DNA from: Streptomyces griseosporeus
GTDB lineage: Bacteria > Actinomycetota > Actinomycetes > Streptomycetales > Streptomycetaceae
DNA length: 64,000 nucleotides
Direction: 5' to 3'
NCBI RefSeq assembly: GCF_014656055.1
Contig: NZ_BNBR01000001.1
Coordinates: 1,488,001-1,552,000 of the forward strand
Every line of letters begins with the position of its first letter. The first letter of the stretch is position 1. Of this stretch, positions 24,001 through 32,657 are shown in pieces. The notes beneath the pieces are model-generated. The model did not search any database. It was not told where the DNA came from and saw only the letters and a list, made by a program, of their open reading frames with translations. A program made the position numbers and the translations under genes.

Positions 24001-25151
24001 CGGTGTCGGCGCGCACTCCGTACGGCACCGGTCCCGAGACCGCGTCGGAGCCGGTGACCACCGTCGCCGTGCCCGGCGGCGCGGGCAGCTACCGGGAGAT
24101 CGTGCAGCAGTACGTCGACGCCCGTGCCGCCCTGCTCACCGGCGCCCGGCCGACGGCCGCGGCCGCGCTCGCGGCGAGTTCCCGGGGCGCCTCGTTCCAG
24201 GACCTGCTCGGCGCGCAGGCCGCGGACCTCGTCGCCTCCCGTGAGGCCTTGGCCCGGCACGGGCAGCGCTACACCGAGATGACGACCAAGCTGTCCGACG
24301 TGCTGGTCGGCGTCGACGAGAACGGCACGGTCTTCCTGCGGGCCGTCGTCGAGGACACGGCCGTCCTGACCGCCGCGGACTCCGGCGGCGAGCCGGAGGA
24401 GGGGCGCAGGGAGCAGCGGTTCACCTTCAGCACCAACAGCGGCGCCCCCCTGCTGCACATCGAGGCCGACGCCCCCGCGACCGAGGCGGTGCTGCCGGCG
24501 TCGGCGGCGGCGGACAGCGCCCTGGAGAGCGGCGAGGAGCCGGGCCCGGTCACCGAGGTGCCCGACGAGCCGATCGCGCTCGACGCGGACGGCCTGCCCG
24601 TCGAGCAGGCGGCACCGGCCGCCGGCACCGCCGCGGCGTCCCCGGTGCGCGTCCAGCGCGCCGCTGCCGTCTCCGGTTCGGGTACGGTCCGGTGGGCGTC
24701 GAGGAACATCAACACCGGCTGGGAGTACGGCCAGGACTGCACGAACTTCGTGTCGAAGGCCCTCTACTACGGCGGCGGCATGAAGCAGCGCATGGGCGGC
24801 CGCAAGCACGACCGGTCGTGGTGGCAGCAGTACTACTTCTTCGGCCAGATCAAGAACAAGAGCTACACCTGGGCGGGCGCGGAGAACTTCCGCCGCCACA
24901 TGCTCGGTTACCGCGGCGCGCAGCACATCTCGGCCGCCTACGCCAAGCCCGGGGACCTCGTACTGTTCAAGTGGAAGAAGGAGCGGGGGTACAACCACGT
25001 GGCCATCGTGGAACGCAACCGGCACGGTCTGCAGCTGATCCAGCACGGCAGCTCGAACCGGACCAGCCTGGCGGCCGCCATCATGCGGTACAAGGGCAAG
25101 GCGAACTACATCGAGAAGGTCATCGTGCTGCGCCCCAAGGCAAGGAACTGA
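21078..25151 (+). CDS. Large secreted DNRLRE/fibronectin-III protein with C-terminal amidase domain
   Basis: 1357 residues. The signal peptide lies at 1-46 (Arg-rich start, then ALVALSLALLGGTVLAV). Residues about 85-300 match the N-terminal part of Streptomyces WapA/Rhs-like proteins (TRTGFEQYVEIKQRP). Two DNRLRE-type domains lie near 310-480 and 730-900, and a fibronectin III fold near 900-985. An acidic linker leads to an Amidase_6-type papain-like domain at about 1205-1357, with GQDCTNFVSKAL (Cys 1221) and YNHVAIVE (His 1307). In place of the Rhs repeats and toxin of WapA-like proteins, the tail is an amidase. It probably acts on cell wall of self or rivals. A small lipoprotein gene starts one base after the stop. 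Confidence 0.82.
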   Translation: MYISPSVPGERTSSRAPARRTPALVALSLALLGGTVLAVPAPAVAVPAAEAHRPAGNLSAPDVASARAAAQRSGERVEALSERTETATTWVNPDGSLTSELAAGPVRFDRDGRWVTVDTDLTERGDGSVVAKAHPASLTLAGKGGTPAPSLSATRTAGARDLVTLGEGEQQVALQWKGGLPQPVLDGNRATYPNAVPGADVVVEATRTGFEQYVEIKQRPATKDYGYTLPLRAKGLRATQQADGSVLFTDRRTGQRRAVMPAPVMWDATVDERSGEHTHRVPAAMKVVQHGSSVDLVVTPDAAFLADPATRYPVTVDPSTSVLGTVFDTYVQQGETRDWSTDTELDFGNPGTKNANGTPRTARSYLTWGTAPIADALVSSAKLSLWNFHSGNTDCKAQPWVVWSADKASTASRWGSAPALHDKTATSTATKGNASCGADGWIDADVTSLVQTWASSKAPQSSMALTAADESAVAQWKRVNSANATDNPPKLTVTYNFRPRSGNNRQAGPPFTQDASGTWQVNTTTPTLRDTFSDKDGDRVTGTFEIVDAATGTRVGDYLVSPRVESGRAAAVTVPDGLLKDGATYRFRTSPYDGTHYNLAWSDWATFTVATGRRPGGLPDMPQALEAGATQSLTPVLSGLVSSPEQGRVRAEFAVRDADGRQLPGVTVPEAWVDSGQRALSRVPEGALKAGTTYLWAMRACTDLGCSAWSYEQELTATAAPDPGAPATTSVTLSGTALADTTVPVGSGACASGGCPAVDDARLTLGGGASGERAVWLKPDLGKVPAGARITRARLLLTPAECGGAACAPRPVEPYQLFEAWPAPHTGTGLLGVLDDAPFTDAALPEAQDLTPVVQAWLDEGTGEGLALRLPAADVGSTVSYHSGRSPETAKRPRLVVDYVAPAAPGAPQELRASGGDGGLLATWNAPQDLGSSADGAEYTVVVRAEDGSEAARTTTRETHAVVTGLRNAAPYRVTVSARTPYGTGPETASEPVTTVAVPGGAGSYREIVQQYVDARAALLTGARPTAAAALAASSRGASFQDLLGAQAADLVASREALARHGQRYTEMTTKLSDVLVGVDENGTVFLRAVVEDTAVLTAADSGGEPEEGRREQRFTFSTNSGAPLLHIEADAPATEAVLPASAAADSALESGEEPGPVTEVPDEPIALDADGLPVEQAAPAAGTAAASPVRVQRAAAVSGSGTVRWASRNINTGWEYGQDCTNFVSKALYYGGGMKQRMGGRKHDRSWWQQYYFFGQIKNKSYTWAGAENFRRHMLGYRGAQHISAAYAKPGDLVLFKWKKERGYNHVAIVERNRHGLQLIQHGSSNRTSLAAAIMRYKGKANYIEKVIVLRPKARN

Positions 25152-25152
25152 C

Positions 25153-25677
25153 ATGGCACGCAAGACGAGGGCGGCCGGCGCCGCCGCCGCGGCGGCCGTT
25201 CTGGGCGGGCTCCTCGCGGGCTGCTCGTCGGACACGTCGCACGCCTACCAGACCGACTACAGCAGCCACCCGCCGCTGCACGTCGTCGGCTACCCCTCCA
25301 CGGGCAGCCTGCAGACCGTGCAGGAGGCCGTGTGGCGGCTGGCGGACGGTGACACCGAGGGCCTGGCCGCGCTGGGCGTCGACGACAAGGACGCCGACGC
25401 CACGGCCCGCAACTGGGTCAAGGCGTTCGGCGCGGCGGCCAAGGGCGAGGTGACGGCGGACTTCTACGACGAGGGATCCGTACGGCAGGTCGTCGTGCTG
25501 TACTTCGCCAAGTCCGGGCAGGTCAAGGAGATCGAGGCCCGTATCGGCGAGGACGACGCCTGGGGGCTGACCCTGGCGGAACCCGACCCCGCCGAGGCGT
25601 CGGCTAAGCCCGGCTGGGCTCCGGCCAAGCCGGGCGCGACCGGCTCCCGCACGTCGGGAGCGCAGCCGGGCGGCTGA
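25153..25677 (+). CDS. Small lipoprotein coupled to the amidase protein
   Basis: 174 residues. A lipoprotein signal is clear: a basic start (MARKTRAAG), an Ala-rich stretch, then the lipobox LLAGC with Cys 24, so it is anchored on the outer membrane leaflet. The remaining domain is of no family I recognise: VQEAVWRLADGDTEGLAALG and FYDEGSVRQVVVLYFAKSG suggest a small alpha/beta fold, and the C-terminus is Pro/Gly-rich. It lies one base after the stop of the 1357-residue amidase gene, certainly in the same operon. Inference: it may be the immunity protein or a chaperone of that secreted enzyme. A 15-bp terminator closes the unit. Confidence 0.75.
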   Translation: MARKTRAAGAAAAAAVLGGLLAGCSSDTSHAYQTDYSSHPPLHVVGYPSTGSLQTVQEAVWRLADGDTEGLAALGVDDKDADATARNWVKAFGAAAKGEVTADFYDEGSVRQVVVLYFAKSGQVKEIEARIGEDDAWGLTLAEPDPAEASAKPGWAPAKPGATGSRTSGAQPGG

Positions 25678-25731
25678 CGCGCGCTCCGCACGGACGGCCG
25701 CCGAGGCCGCCGAGTGCGGCTGAAGGCCGTT

Positions 25732-25771
25732 GAGGGCCGTACCCCGTAGGTGACTTCGGGGTACGGCCCTC
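25732..25771 (+). terminator. 15-bp perfect hairpin terminator
   Basis: GAGGGCCGTACCCCG (25732-25746) and CGGGGTACGGCCCTC (25757-25771) form a perfect stem with a 10-base loop, 54 bases after the lipoprotein stop. Confidence 0.9.
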
Positions 25772-25915
25772 ACGGGTTGTCCCTGAAATCCCCCGGAATT
25801 GTCCTTGATCGGTAACGGACGCATCCTGCGGGCGCCTTTCCTCGTCCCGTCAGTTGGCAGCACAGCGGCCAGGACTTTCGGGAACTTGCGGGAACTGCGG
25901 GAAAGCGGGGCGGAC

Positions 25916-26689
25916 ATGGCACGTCACAGCGGCGGGCGCGGCTGGTACGGCAAGACGGTCGGGGCGGCTCTCGGGCTGGTGGTGGCGGCCGCCGGCGCGT
26001 CGGTGTGGGCGGCGCAGGCCGGCGCCGTCAGCTCGGCCTCGCCCGGGCCTGCCGCGTCGGCCTCGCCGGCCGCCGCCCAGCAGCGGGTGACCGTGACCAT
26101 CGCGCACGCCTCGGACGCGGGGGCGCGCGGCGTCAACATCACCATCGACGACGGCCCGGACCCCGTGTGGACGCCGCAGATGCTGGACGTGCTGGACGAG
26201 TTCGGGGTGAAGGCCACGTTCTGCATGGTGGGGACGCAGGCGCAGGCCCACCCGGACCTGGTGAAGAAGGTCGTCGCCGCCGGACACCGGCTGTGCGACC
26301 ACTCGGTGTCGCACGACACCGCCATGGACAAGAAGTCCCAGCAGTACCAGGCACAGCAGATACTCGACGCCGAACGCATGATCACCGAGGCGTCCGGCGG
26401 TGTGCGGCCGATGTACTACCGCGCGCCGGGCGGCGCGTTCACCCCCTACAGCCGCACCCTGGCCGCCTCCCGCGGCATGCGTCCGCTGGGCTGGAACGTC
26501 GACACCAAGGACTTCGAGCGTCCCGGCACGGACGCGATCGTCGCCACGGTCCAGCGGGAACTGCCCAACGGGCCGACGCTGCTGTTCCACGACGCGGGCG
26601 GCGACCGCTCCCAGACGGTGGCGGCCCTGCGCCGGATCCTGCCCCAGCTGAAGGAACAGGGCTACTCCTTCGGGTTCCCCGTGCGCTGA
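25916..26689 (+). CDS. Secreted polysaccharide deacetylase (NodB domain)
   Basis: 257 residues from the ATG at 25916; an upstream ATG at 25799 would add 39 residues before the signal. An N-terminal signal or anchor (GAALGLVVAAAGASVWAAQAG) precedes a carbohydrate esterase 4 domain: ITIDDGPDP (catalytic Asp and metal Asp), DHSVSHD (HxxxH metal ligands), YYRAPGGAF (RxPxG-type) and a late LLFHD. It removes N-acetyl or O-acetyl groups from chitin-like or peptidoglycan polymers outside the cell. The upstream region holds the triple repeat CGGGAACTT/GCGGGAACT/GCGGGAAAG at about 25878-25904, possibly regulatory. Convergent with the SWIM-finger gene; only 22 bases separate the stops. Confidence 0.88.
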   Translation: MARHSGGRGWYGKTVGAALGLVVAAAGASVWAAQAGAVSSASPGPAASASPAAAQQRVTVTIAHASDAGARGVNITIDDGPDPVWTPQMLDVLDEFGVKATFCMVGTQAQAHPDLVKKVVAAGHRLCDHSVSHDTAMDKKSQQYQAQQILDAERMITEASGGVRPMYYRAPGGAFTPYSRTLAASRGMRPLGWNVDTKDFERPGTDAIVATVQRELPNGPTLLFHDAGGDRSQTVAALRRILPQLKEQGYSFGFPVR

Positions 26690-26711
26690 CGCCCGACCGG
26701 CGCGGACCCGG

Positions 26712-29084
26712 TCAGCCCTCCAGGGCTTCGTCGGGCGCGCCGAGGCCCGTCAGCGCGCCGACCGGGTCCGGGTCGGGTGTGCCCCGGGGCCACCAGTCGT
26801 CGGCGCCGGGTTCCGACTCGTAGGCGTACCACAGACCGTCGCGGCCCAGGCGGAGCTGGACATGGCCGCGCGGGTGGGTGAGCCGGTTGCGCCACGGCCG
26901 GAAGGCCGGGAGGTCGGCGGCGAGCAGCAGCGGCCGGGCCCGGTCGAAGCGGCCGGCCGGCGGGTCCCACGGCTCCTCCAGCACGGCGAGCCCCTCCGGC
27001 CCGCCCTGCCGCCAGGCGGCCACCGCACGCGCCAGCTCCCCGGGGGTACGGCCGGCTGCCGCGGCCAGCGACGCGTACAGGGCACGGCTGCCGGCGGTCA
27101 GGCCCGAGCCGGGGCGGGCCGCCGCCAGCCGCACCGCGTCCTGCCACAGGGTCAGCTCGCCGGTCTCGTCGTGGCCGGTGGCGAGCAGGGCGTGGGCGCG
27201 GGCGGCGGCGTCGGTGGCCAGCTGGTCCAGCGCGAGCGCGTCCGGGCCGTCGGGAACGCCCGGGTACACGGGCGGCTGCTCCGGGTGCGCGGGCACGGGC
27301 AAGGGCGGCGGCAGCGGGGGAAGCTGACGGGGTGCCAGCGCCTGCGCGGCGCGGATCCCGGGCAGCGGGGCCGGTTCCCGCTCCTGCGCGGCGCGGGCCG
27401 CACGGGTGGCGCTGAGCCGGGACAGCGCATCCAGCAGCTCCCGCTCGCCCCGGCCGCGCAGCAGGAGCAGCACGAACGGGTCGGCGTCCAGCAGGCGTGC
27501 GGTCTGGTAGCACAGGGCGGCCGCGTGCTTGCAGGGATGGCCGCGGTCGGGGCAGCTGCAGTGCGGCTCCAGGTCCCCGGGGCCGGGCAGGAGCGGGACA
27601 CCGCACTCGGCCAGGGAGTGCGGCATCTCCTTGTCGAGCAGCGCCGCGATGTGCCCGGGCCGCTCGGCCGCGGCGTCCAGGAACCGCGCCCAGTCGGCGT
27701 CGCCGAGGGTGCGCAGGCGCACCTGCACGCGGTACGGGCGGGGGCGGCTGCCCTGCACGTACGCGAGGACGAGGCCGGGCGTCACGGTGATGGCGTCCAC
27801 GTTGCCCTGCTCGGCGTACCCCCGTCCGCGGGCCAGCCGCTTGGCGTCCAGCGCTCCCCGCTCCAGCGCGTCGACCCAGGCGTTGCCCCACCAGGTCTCG
27901 GCGAAGGCGGGGGTGGTGTCGCTGCTTTCGGGGGCGGTGGTTGCGGCGGTGCCGGTGCGCGGGGCGGTCCGGGGCGGGAAGCGGGGGAAGGTGCGGCGGT
28001 GGTCGCCGTCCCTGGTGGGGGCCGCCATGGTGGTGGGGGCGGGTGAGCGGGCGGGGGGTGGGGGCGCGGGGTCGCCGGCATCGCTGATGTGACGGACCTC
28101 AGCGGGATCGCCGGTGGGTGAGGCGTCGGTGGGGCCGGTTGTGGGGAGGGGGCCGAGTGCGGCCGGGGTTTCTGCACCCTCAGCACCAACGGCACGCTCC
28201 ACACCCGCAGTATCGACAGGGTGGGTGGTCCCGGCGGAGCCGGTGGCTTCGGTCGGCATGCGGAAGGCGCTCGCCAGGAACCGGCGTACGTCCCGGGCCC
28301 GTTCGGCCGGCGCGTCGGCCGGGCGCTCGGCCGGGCGCTCGGTCTGGCGGCGTCGCCGGACGGGCGTCCCGGCATCCGTCTCCGCGGTGCCGGTCGAGCC
28401 GCGCCGGGCCTCCGCGCGGGCCGCCCGCAGGGCCTCGCGGGCACGGTCGGCGGGCCGTACGGCGGTCGACGCGGACGGCTCCTCGGCCGGGGTGGGCTGG
28501 TCGGCCGAGGGCGGGGGGTCGGCGGGGACGGCCGGGTCCGCCGGTACCGCCGGGTCCGCCGGGACGACCGGGTCCACCGGGACGACCGGGTCCACCGGGA
28601 CGGCCGTGTCCGCCGGGACGGCCGGGGCCGCCGGGACGGCCGTGTCCGCCGGGTCGGCCGGGGTGGGCGCGACCTGGGCCGGGTCCGGGGACTCGTCAGA
28701 GGAGGGCTCGTCGTGGGGGCGCCCGCCCTCGTCACCTGGCTCGGGCTGTGGCTTCGGCTCGGGCTCCGCCCCGGTCTCGCGCCTGGCCGCCACGGCCCGC
28801 CGCAGGGCCGCGCGGGCGGCGTCGGCGGGCCTCGGCGGCAGGTCGGTGCGGGCCGGGGCGGCTTCCTTGTCGGTGACGGTCCCGGAGTCCGGGCGGGGGG
28901 CCTCGGCGCGGTCGTGCCGCACCTCGGCGAGGGCCTCGCCGGGCGTCTCGGCGGCGTACCCGGCCGTGAGGTCCTCCACGGGTCCCTCGGTCCGCTCCCC
29001 TTGCTCGAAGTTGCGGCCACGCGCCCGTGCCACCCGCAGGGCCCGGCGGGCGGCCTCGGCGGGGCTGGGTTCCGTCGGGTCCAT
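26712..29084 (-). CDS. SWIM zinc-finger protein coupled to the SNF2 helicase
   Basis: 790 residues. The N-terminal half is disordered, with three copies of a helix motif (AARRALRVARARGR near residue 10, AARAALRRAVAAR near 90, AREALRAARAEARR near 215) separated by Pro/Ala/Asp-rich linkers, including seven 6-residue repeats (VPADPA-type) near 145-185. The C-terminal half starts FAETWWGNAWVDALE, typical of actinobacterial SWIM proteins, and carries CSCPDRGHPCKHAAALCY, the CxCxnCxH zinc site. The ATG shares a base with the helicase stop (TGATG), so translation is coupled. The SWIM finger should bind DNA or protein as a partner of the helicase, probably in repair or chromatin remodelling. Function untested as far as I know. 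Confidence 0.82.
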   Translation of the reverse strand: MDPTEPSPAEAARRALRVARARGRNFEQGERTEGPVEDLTAGYAAETPGEALAEVRHDRAEAPRPDSGTVTDKEAAPARTDLPPRPADAARAALRRAVAARRETGAEPEPKPQPEPGDEGGRPHDEPSSDESPDPAQVAPTPADPADTAVPAAPAVPADTAVPVDPVVPVDPVVPADPAVPADPAVPADPPPSADQPTPAEEPSASTAVRPADRAREALRAARAEARRGSTGTAETDAGTPVRRRRQTERPAERPADAPAERARDVRRFLASAFRMPTEATGSAGTTHPVDTAGVERAVGAEGAETPAALGPLPTTGPTDASPTGDPAEVRHISDAGDPAPPPPARSPAPTTMAAPTRDGDHRRTFPRFPPRTAPRTGTAATTAPESSDTTPAFAETWWGNAWVDALERGALDAKRLARGRGYAEQGNVDAITVTPGLVLAYVQGSRPRPYRVQVRLRTLGDADWARFLDAAAERPGHIAALLDKEMPHSLAECGVPLLPGPGDLEPHCSCPDRGHPCKHAAALCYQTARLLDADPFVLLLLRGRGERELLDALSRLSATRAARAAQEREPAPLPGIRAAQALAPRQLPPLPPPLPVPAHPEQPPVYPGVPDGPDALALDQLATDAAARAHALLATGHDETGELTLWQDAVRLAAARPGSGLTAGSRALYASLAAAAGRTPGELARAVAAWRQGGPEGLAVLEEPWDPPAGRFDRARPLLLAADLPAFRPWRNRLTHPRGHVQLRLGRDGLWYAYESEPGADDWWPRGTPDPDPVGALTGLGAPDEALEG
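28525..28650 (-). repeat. 18-bp tandem repeat inside the SWIM gene (7 copies)
   Basis: Seven units of the type GGGACGGCCGGGTCCGCC on the plus strand, with scattered changes, encoding a Pro-Ala/Val-Asp hexapeptide array on the minus strand. Units are in frame, so copy number could change without breaking the protein. Confidence 0.9.
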
Positions 29085-31948
29085 CACGCCTCCCTCCGCA
29101 GCGAGACCAGGTCGGCCAGTTCGCGGTCGGTCAGTTCGGTGAGGGCCGCCTCGCCGGAGCCGAGGACGGCGTCGGCGAGGGCGCGCTTGCTGGTGAGCAT
29201 GTCGGCGATGCGGTCTTCGACCGTGCCCTCGGTGATGAGGCGGTGGACCTGCACGGGCTGGGTCTGGCCGATGCGGTAGGCGCGGTCGGTGGCCTGCTCC
29301 TCGACGGCCGGGTTCCACCAGCGGTCGAAGTGGACGACGTGACCGGCGCGGGTGAGGTTCAGGCCGGTGCCTGCCGCCTTCAGGGAGAGGACCAGGACGG
29401 GGGTGGCGCCGCTCTGGAAGCGGTCCACCATGCGTTCCCGTTCGGGTACCGGCGTGCCGCCGTGGAGCAGGTCCACCGGGATCGCCCGGCCGGACAGGTG
29501 CGCGGTGATCAGCCGGGCCATGCCGACGTACTGCGTGAAGACCAGGGCGGAGCCGTCCTCGGCGAGGAGCGTGTCAAGGAGTTCGTCGAGCAGGGCGAGT
29601 TTGCCGGAGCGCGCGGCGAGGCGGTCGGTGTGCGCCGTGGCGTGGTCCTCCTTCAGGTACAGCGCGGGGTGGTCGCAGATCTGCTTGAGCGCGCCGAGCA
29701 GCTTCAGGACGAGGCCGCGGCGGGCGATGCCCTCGGCGGTCTCGATGGCGAGCATCGACTCGCGCACCACCGCCTCGTACAGCGCGGCCTGTTCGCGGGT
29801 GAGCGGCACCGGGTGGTCGGTCTCCGTCTTGGGCGGCAGCTCGGGCACGATGCCGGGGTCGGACTTCTTGCGGCGCAGCAGGAACGGCCGGACCAGGCGG
29901 GCGAGGCGCTGTGCCGCCTCCTCGTCCTCGCCGCTCTCCACCGCGCGCGCGTGCCGGGCGCGGAAGGACTTCAGCGGGCCGAGCAGGCCAGGGGTCGTCC
30001 AGTCGAGCAGGGCCCACAGCTCGGAGAGGTTGTTCTCGACGGGGGTGCCGGTGAGGGCGACGCGGGCGGGGGCGGGGAGGGTGCGCAGGGCCTTGGCCGT
30101 GGCGGAGTACGGGTTCTTCACGTGCTGGGCCTCGTCGGCGACGATCATGCCCCAGCGCTGCCGGGCGAGAGCCGGGGCGGCGGAGCGCATCGTGCCGTAG
30201 GTGGTGAGGACGAAGCCGCCGGACAGGTCGTCCAGGGTGCGGTCGGGGCCGTGGTAGCGGCGGACGGGGACGCCGGGTGCGAACCGGGTGATCTCGCGCT
30301 GCCAGTTGCCGAGCAGCGAGGCCGGGCAGACGACGAGCGTCGGCTCGGGGCGGGCCCGCTTCAGGTGCAGGGCGATGAGGGTGACCGTCTTGCCGAGGCC
30401 CATGTCGTCGGCGAGGCAGCCGCCAAGGCCGAGCGAGGTCATCAGGTCCAGCCAGGCCAGGCCGTGCAGCTGGTAGTCGCGGAGGGTGGCGGCCAGGCCG
30501 GGCGGCGGCTGGGCGGGGCGCAGGCCCGCGGTGAGGCGGTCGCGCAGGGCGGCGAGTGTGCCGGCCGGGACGGCCTCGACGCTCTCGCCGTCGACGTCGG
30601 CGGTGCCGGTGAGCGCGACGGCGAGGGCGTCGACGGGGTCGAGCAGGCCGAGGTCGCGCTTGCGGGCCTTGCGGACCAGCGCGGGGTCGACGAGCACCCA
30701 GCGGTCCCGCAGCCGGACGACGGGGCGGTGCGCCTCGGCGAGGGTGTCCATCTCGGCCTCGCTGAGCGGGTCGCCGCCGAGGGCGAGCTGCCAGCGGAAC
30801 TGCAGCAGCTCCTCGCTGTCGAAGAAGCCGGTGCCGTCGGTCGCCGAGCCGGGCGCGGGCCGCACCACGGCGGTGGCGCTGAGGTCGTGGGCGAGGTCGC
30901 GCGGCCAGTGGACGGCGATCCCGGCCGCGGTGAGCCGGCCGGCCGCGGTGCCGAGCAGGTCGCCCAGCTCCTCGTCGGACAGGGCCAGCACGTCTGGGGT
31001 GTCCTGCTCGGCGAGCCGGCCGAGCGGCGGCCACACCCGGGCGGCCCGCCGCACGGCGAGCGCGGCGTCCACGCGCGCGCGGGGCCCGAACGCGGCGTCC
31101 GCCTCGCCCGCCCACAGCGCGGCGGCGTCGGCCACCAGCGTGGGGTCGGCGAGGCTGTGGACCTGGACGATCGCCGCCCCGGCCCGGCGCACGCCGGCGG
31201 CGCCACCGCCGTGGCCGTCGTGGTCGTCGTCGGTCCGGTCGAAGAGGTCCCGCGCGGACAGGTCCAGGCGCAGCGAGATCCGTACGCCCGCGTCCATGCC
31301 GGCGGCGACCTCCGCGGCCCAGTCCCGGGCGCGGTGCAGCCGCTGTGCCTCGCGGGCGGCGAACGGCCTGCCGTAGGCGTGGGGCGCGGCCGGGGTGCGG
31401 GGCAGGGTGTCGGCGACGGCGTCGAGGAAGGTCCGCATCAGCGCGTCCGGCGCCGGCAGGGTGAGCGGGCCGGAGCCGGGCAGGGGCACCGCGTGCCCTT
31501 CATAGGGCAGGGCGGCGGCGACGGCCCGCAGGTGGGCGATGTCGTCGGGGTCGAGGGGGCCGGCCCGCCAGGCGTCGTGGCCGGACGGGGTGAGGCCGGG
31601 CAGCAGGCGTCCGCGGGCGGTGAGCCGCAGCGCGTGCAGCGCGGCGGCGCCCCAGCAGGCGGTGGCGGGGTGGGCGGCGGGGTCGTGCCGGGCGCGCACG
31701 AGGAGCGGCAGGGCGGGGGCGAGCGGCAGGGTGAGCGCGGGGGTCGTGCGGCGGCGGGCGGAGGCTCCGTGGGGTCGTACGACCGTCAGCTCGGTGTGTT
31801 CGGCGCCGGGCGGGTCGGGCAGCGGCTGGTCGTCGGGGTCCCAGAAGGCGACGCGGCCCTCGCGCGGCAGCGGCGCGGGCAGGAAGACCGCGGCGAGCCG
31901 CACGGGCACGTCCGGGAGCGTGGCGGTGTCGCCCATGCGTCCGGTCAT
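29084..31948 (-). CDS. SNF2-family DEAD/H-type helicase
   Basis: 954 residues. The Swi2/Snf2 core occupies the C-terminal half: DDMGLGKTVTLIAL (Walker A), VADEAQHVKNP (DEAQ in place of DEAH), LTGTPVENNLSELW, LVFTQY, and QATDRAYRIGQTQPVQVHR (motif VI). The N-terminal half matches the accessory region of bacterial SNF2 proteins (LSEEEL-type segments such as LPLSEAEMDTLAEAHRPVV). It translocates on duplex DNA using ATP; the bacterial role is uncertain, and RapA/HepA relatives recycle RNA polymerase. The ATG at 31948 with GGGAGGGGAG upstream was chosen over a frame reaching 32026. First gene of an operon with the SWIM protein. Confidence 0.88.
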   Translation of the reverse strand: MTGRMGDTATLPDVPVRLAAVFLPAPLPREGRVAFWDPDDQPLPDPPGAEHTELTVVRPHGASARRRTTPALTLPLAPALPLLVRARHDPAAHPATACWGAAALHALRLTARGRLLPGLTPSGHDAWRAGPLDPDDIAHLRAVAAALPYEGHAVPLPGSGPLTLPAPDALMRTFLDAVADTLPRTPAAPHAYGRPFAAREAQRLHRARDWAAEVAAGMDAGVRISLRLDLSARDLFDRTDDDHDGHGGGAAGVRRAGAAIVQVHSLADPTLVADAAALWAGEADAAFGPRARVDAALAVRRAARVWPPLGRLAEQDTPDVLALSDEELGDLLGTAAGRLTAAGIAVHWPRDLAHDLSATAVVRPAPGSATDGTGFFDSEELLQFRWQLALGGDPLSEAEMDTLAEAHRPVVRLRDRWVLVDPALVRKARKRDLGLLDPVDALAVALTGTADVDGESVEAVPAGTLAALRDRLTAGLRPAQPPPGLAATLRDYQLHGLAWLDLMTSLGLGGCLADDMGLGKTVTLIALHLKRARPEPTLVVCPASLLGNWQREITRFAPGVPVRRYHGPDRTLDDLSGGFVLTTYGTMRSAAPALARQRWGMIVADEAQHVKNPYSATAKALRTLPAPARVALTGTPVENNLSELWALLDWTTPGLLGPLKSFRARHARAVESGEDEEAAQRLARLVRPFLLRRKKSDPGIVPELPPKTETDHPVPLTREQAALYEAVVRESMLAIETAEGIARRGLVLKLLGALKQICDHPALYLKEDHATAHTDRLAARSGKLALLDELLDTLLAEDGSALVFTQYVGMARLITAHLSGRAIPVDLLHGGTPVPERERMVDRFQSGATPVLVLSLKAAGTGLNLTRAGHVVHFDRWWNPAVEEQATDRAYRIGQTQPVQVHRLITEGTVEDRIADMLTSKRALADAVLGSGEAALTELTDRELADLVSLRREA

Positions 31949-32075
31949 CTCCCCTCCCCACGCCTGTCCACGAGTCGCCGTCCGATCGGATCGGATGTCT
32001 TCGACTCTACGGGCGGGGTCTGACAATCGGTCGCGGACGGCCGCACGCCACGGCCGCCGGGCGCTGCCGGGGTGG

Positions 32076-32657
32076 TCAGGGCACGGTGCGGGCGACGACG
32101 TAGACCATCGGATACGCCGGGTCGGCCATGTTCACGACGACGTCGTGGGTGGGTGCGGGGTTCTTCTGCTCGTGCACCAGGCCCCACCAGGGTCCGGGGC
32201 CGGAGAAGTTCCAGCCGGTGACGTTCTGGTCGCGGTCGCTGATGGCGATGTCGCCCTGCCGCAGGTGGGAGCGGTCGGAGCCCATCGTCTTCAGGAACCG
32301 GTCGAAGTTCGCGGCGGAGGTCTGGAACTGCACGTAGAGACGGCTGGTCTTCCAGTTGTTCGTCTCGTAGTAGGCGACCTTGGTCGACGGGTCGGGGACC
32401 GGGACCTGGTAGAGGCGGCGCTGCACCCGGGAGGGCCAGCCCGCGGTGAGGCCGGTCGCCGAGTACTTGTCCTCCTTGTCCTTGCCCGCGTCGCGGCTCT
32501 GGTTGGCGGAGATCACCAGGTAGCCGGCGGGCACGCCGATGAGCAGGACGATGATCAGCAGGGTGAGCGCGCGGCGGCGGACCACATGGCGGCGGTCCTC
32601 GGCGGGCCGCTTCGGCTCGTCCGGCGGGGCGGCCTGGTGGGGCAGCGACGCGCTCAT
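32076..32657 (-). CDS. Single-pass membrane protein, family unknown
   Basis: 193 residues. A charged cytoplasmic N-terminus of about 28 residues precedes one membrane helix (ALTLLIIVLLIGVPAGYLVIS), then an extracytoplasmic domain of about 140 residues with YYETNNWKTSRLYVQF, GDIAISDRDQ and GPGPWWGLVHEQ. I recognise no family. The ATG overlaps the ROK kinase stop (ATGA), so it is the last gene of the sugar-uptake operon, or of a sub-operon with the kinase. It might sense or stabilise the transport system; this is only position-based. Confidence 0.7.
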   Translation of the reverse strand: MSASLPHQAAPPDEPKRPAEDRRHVVRRRALTLLIIVLLIGVPAGYLVISANQSRDAGKDKEDKYSATGLTAGWPSRVQRRLYQVPVPDPSTKVAYYETNNWKTSRLYVQFQTSAANFDRFLKTMGSDRSHLRQGDIAISDRDQNVTGWNFSGPGPWWGLVHEQKNPAPTHDVVVNMADPAYPMVYVVARTVP

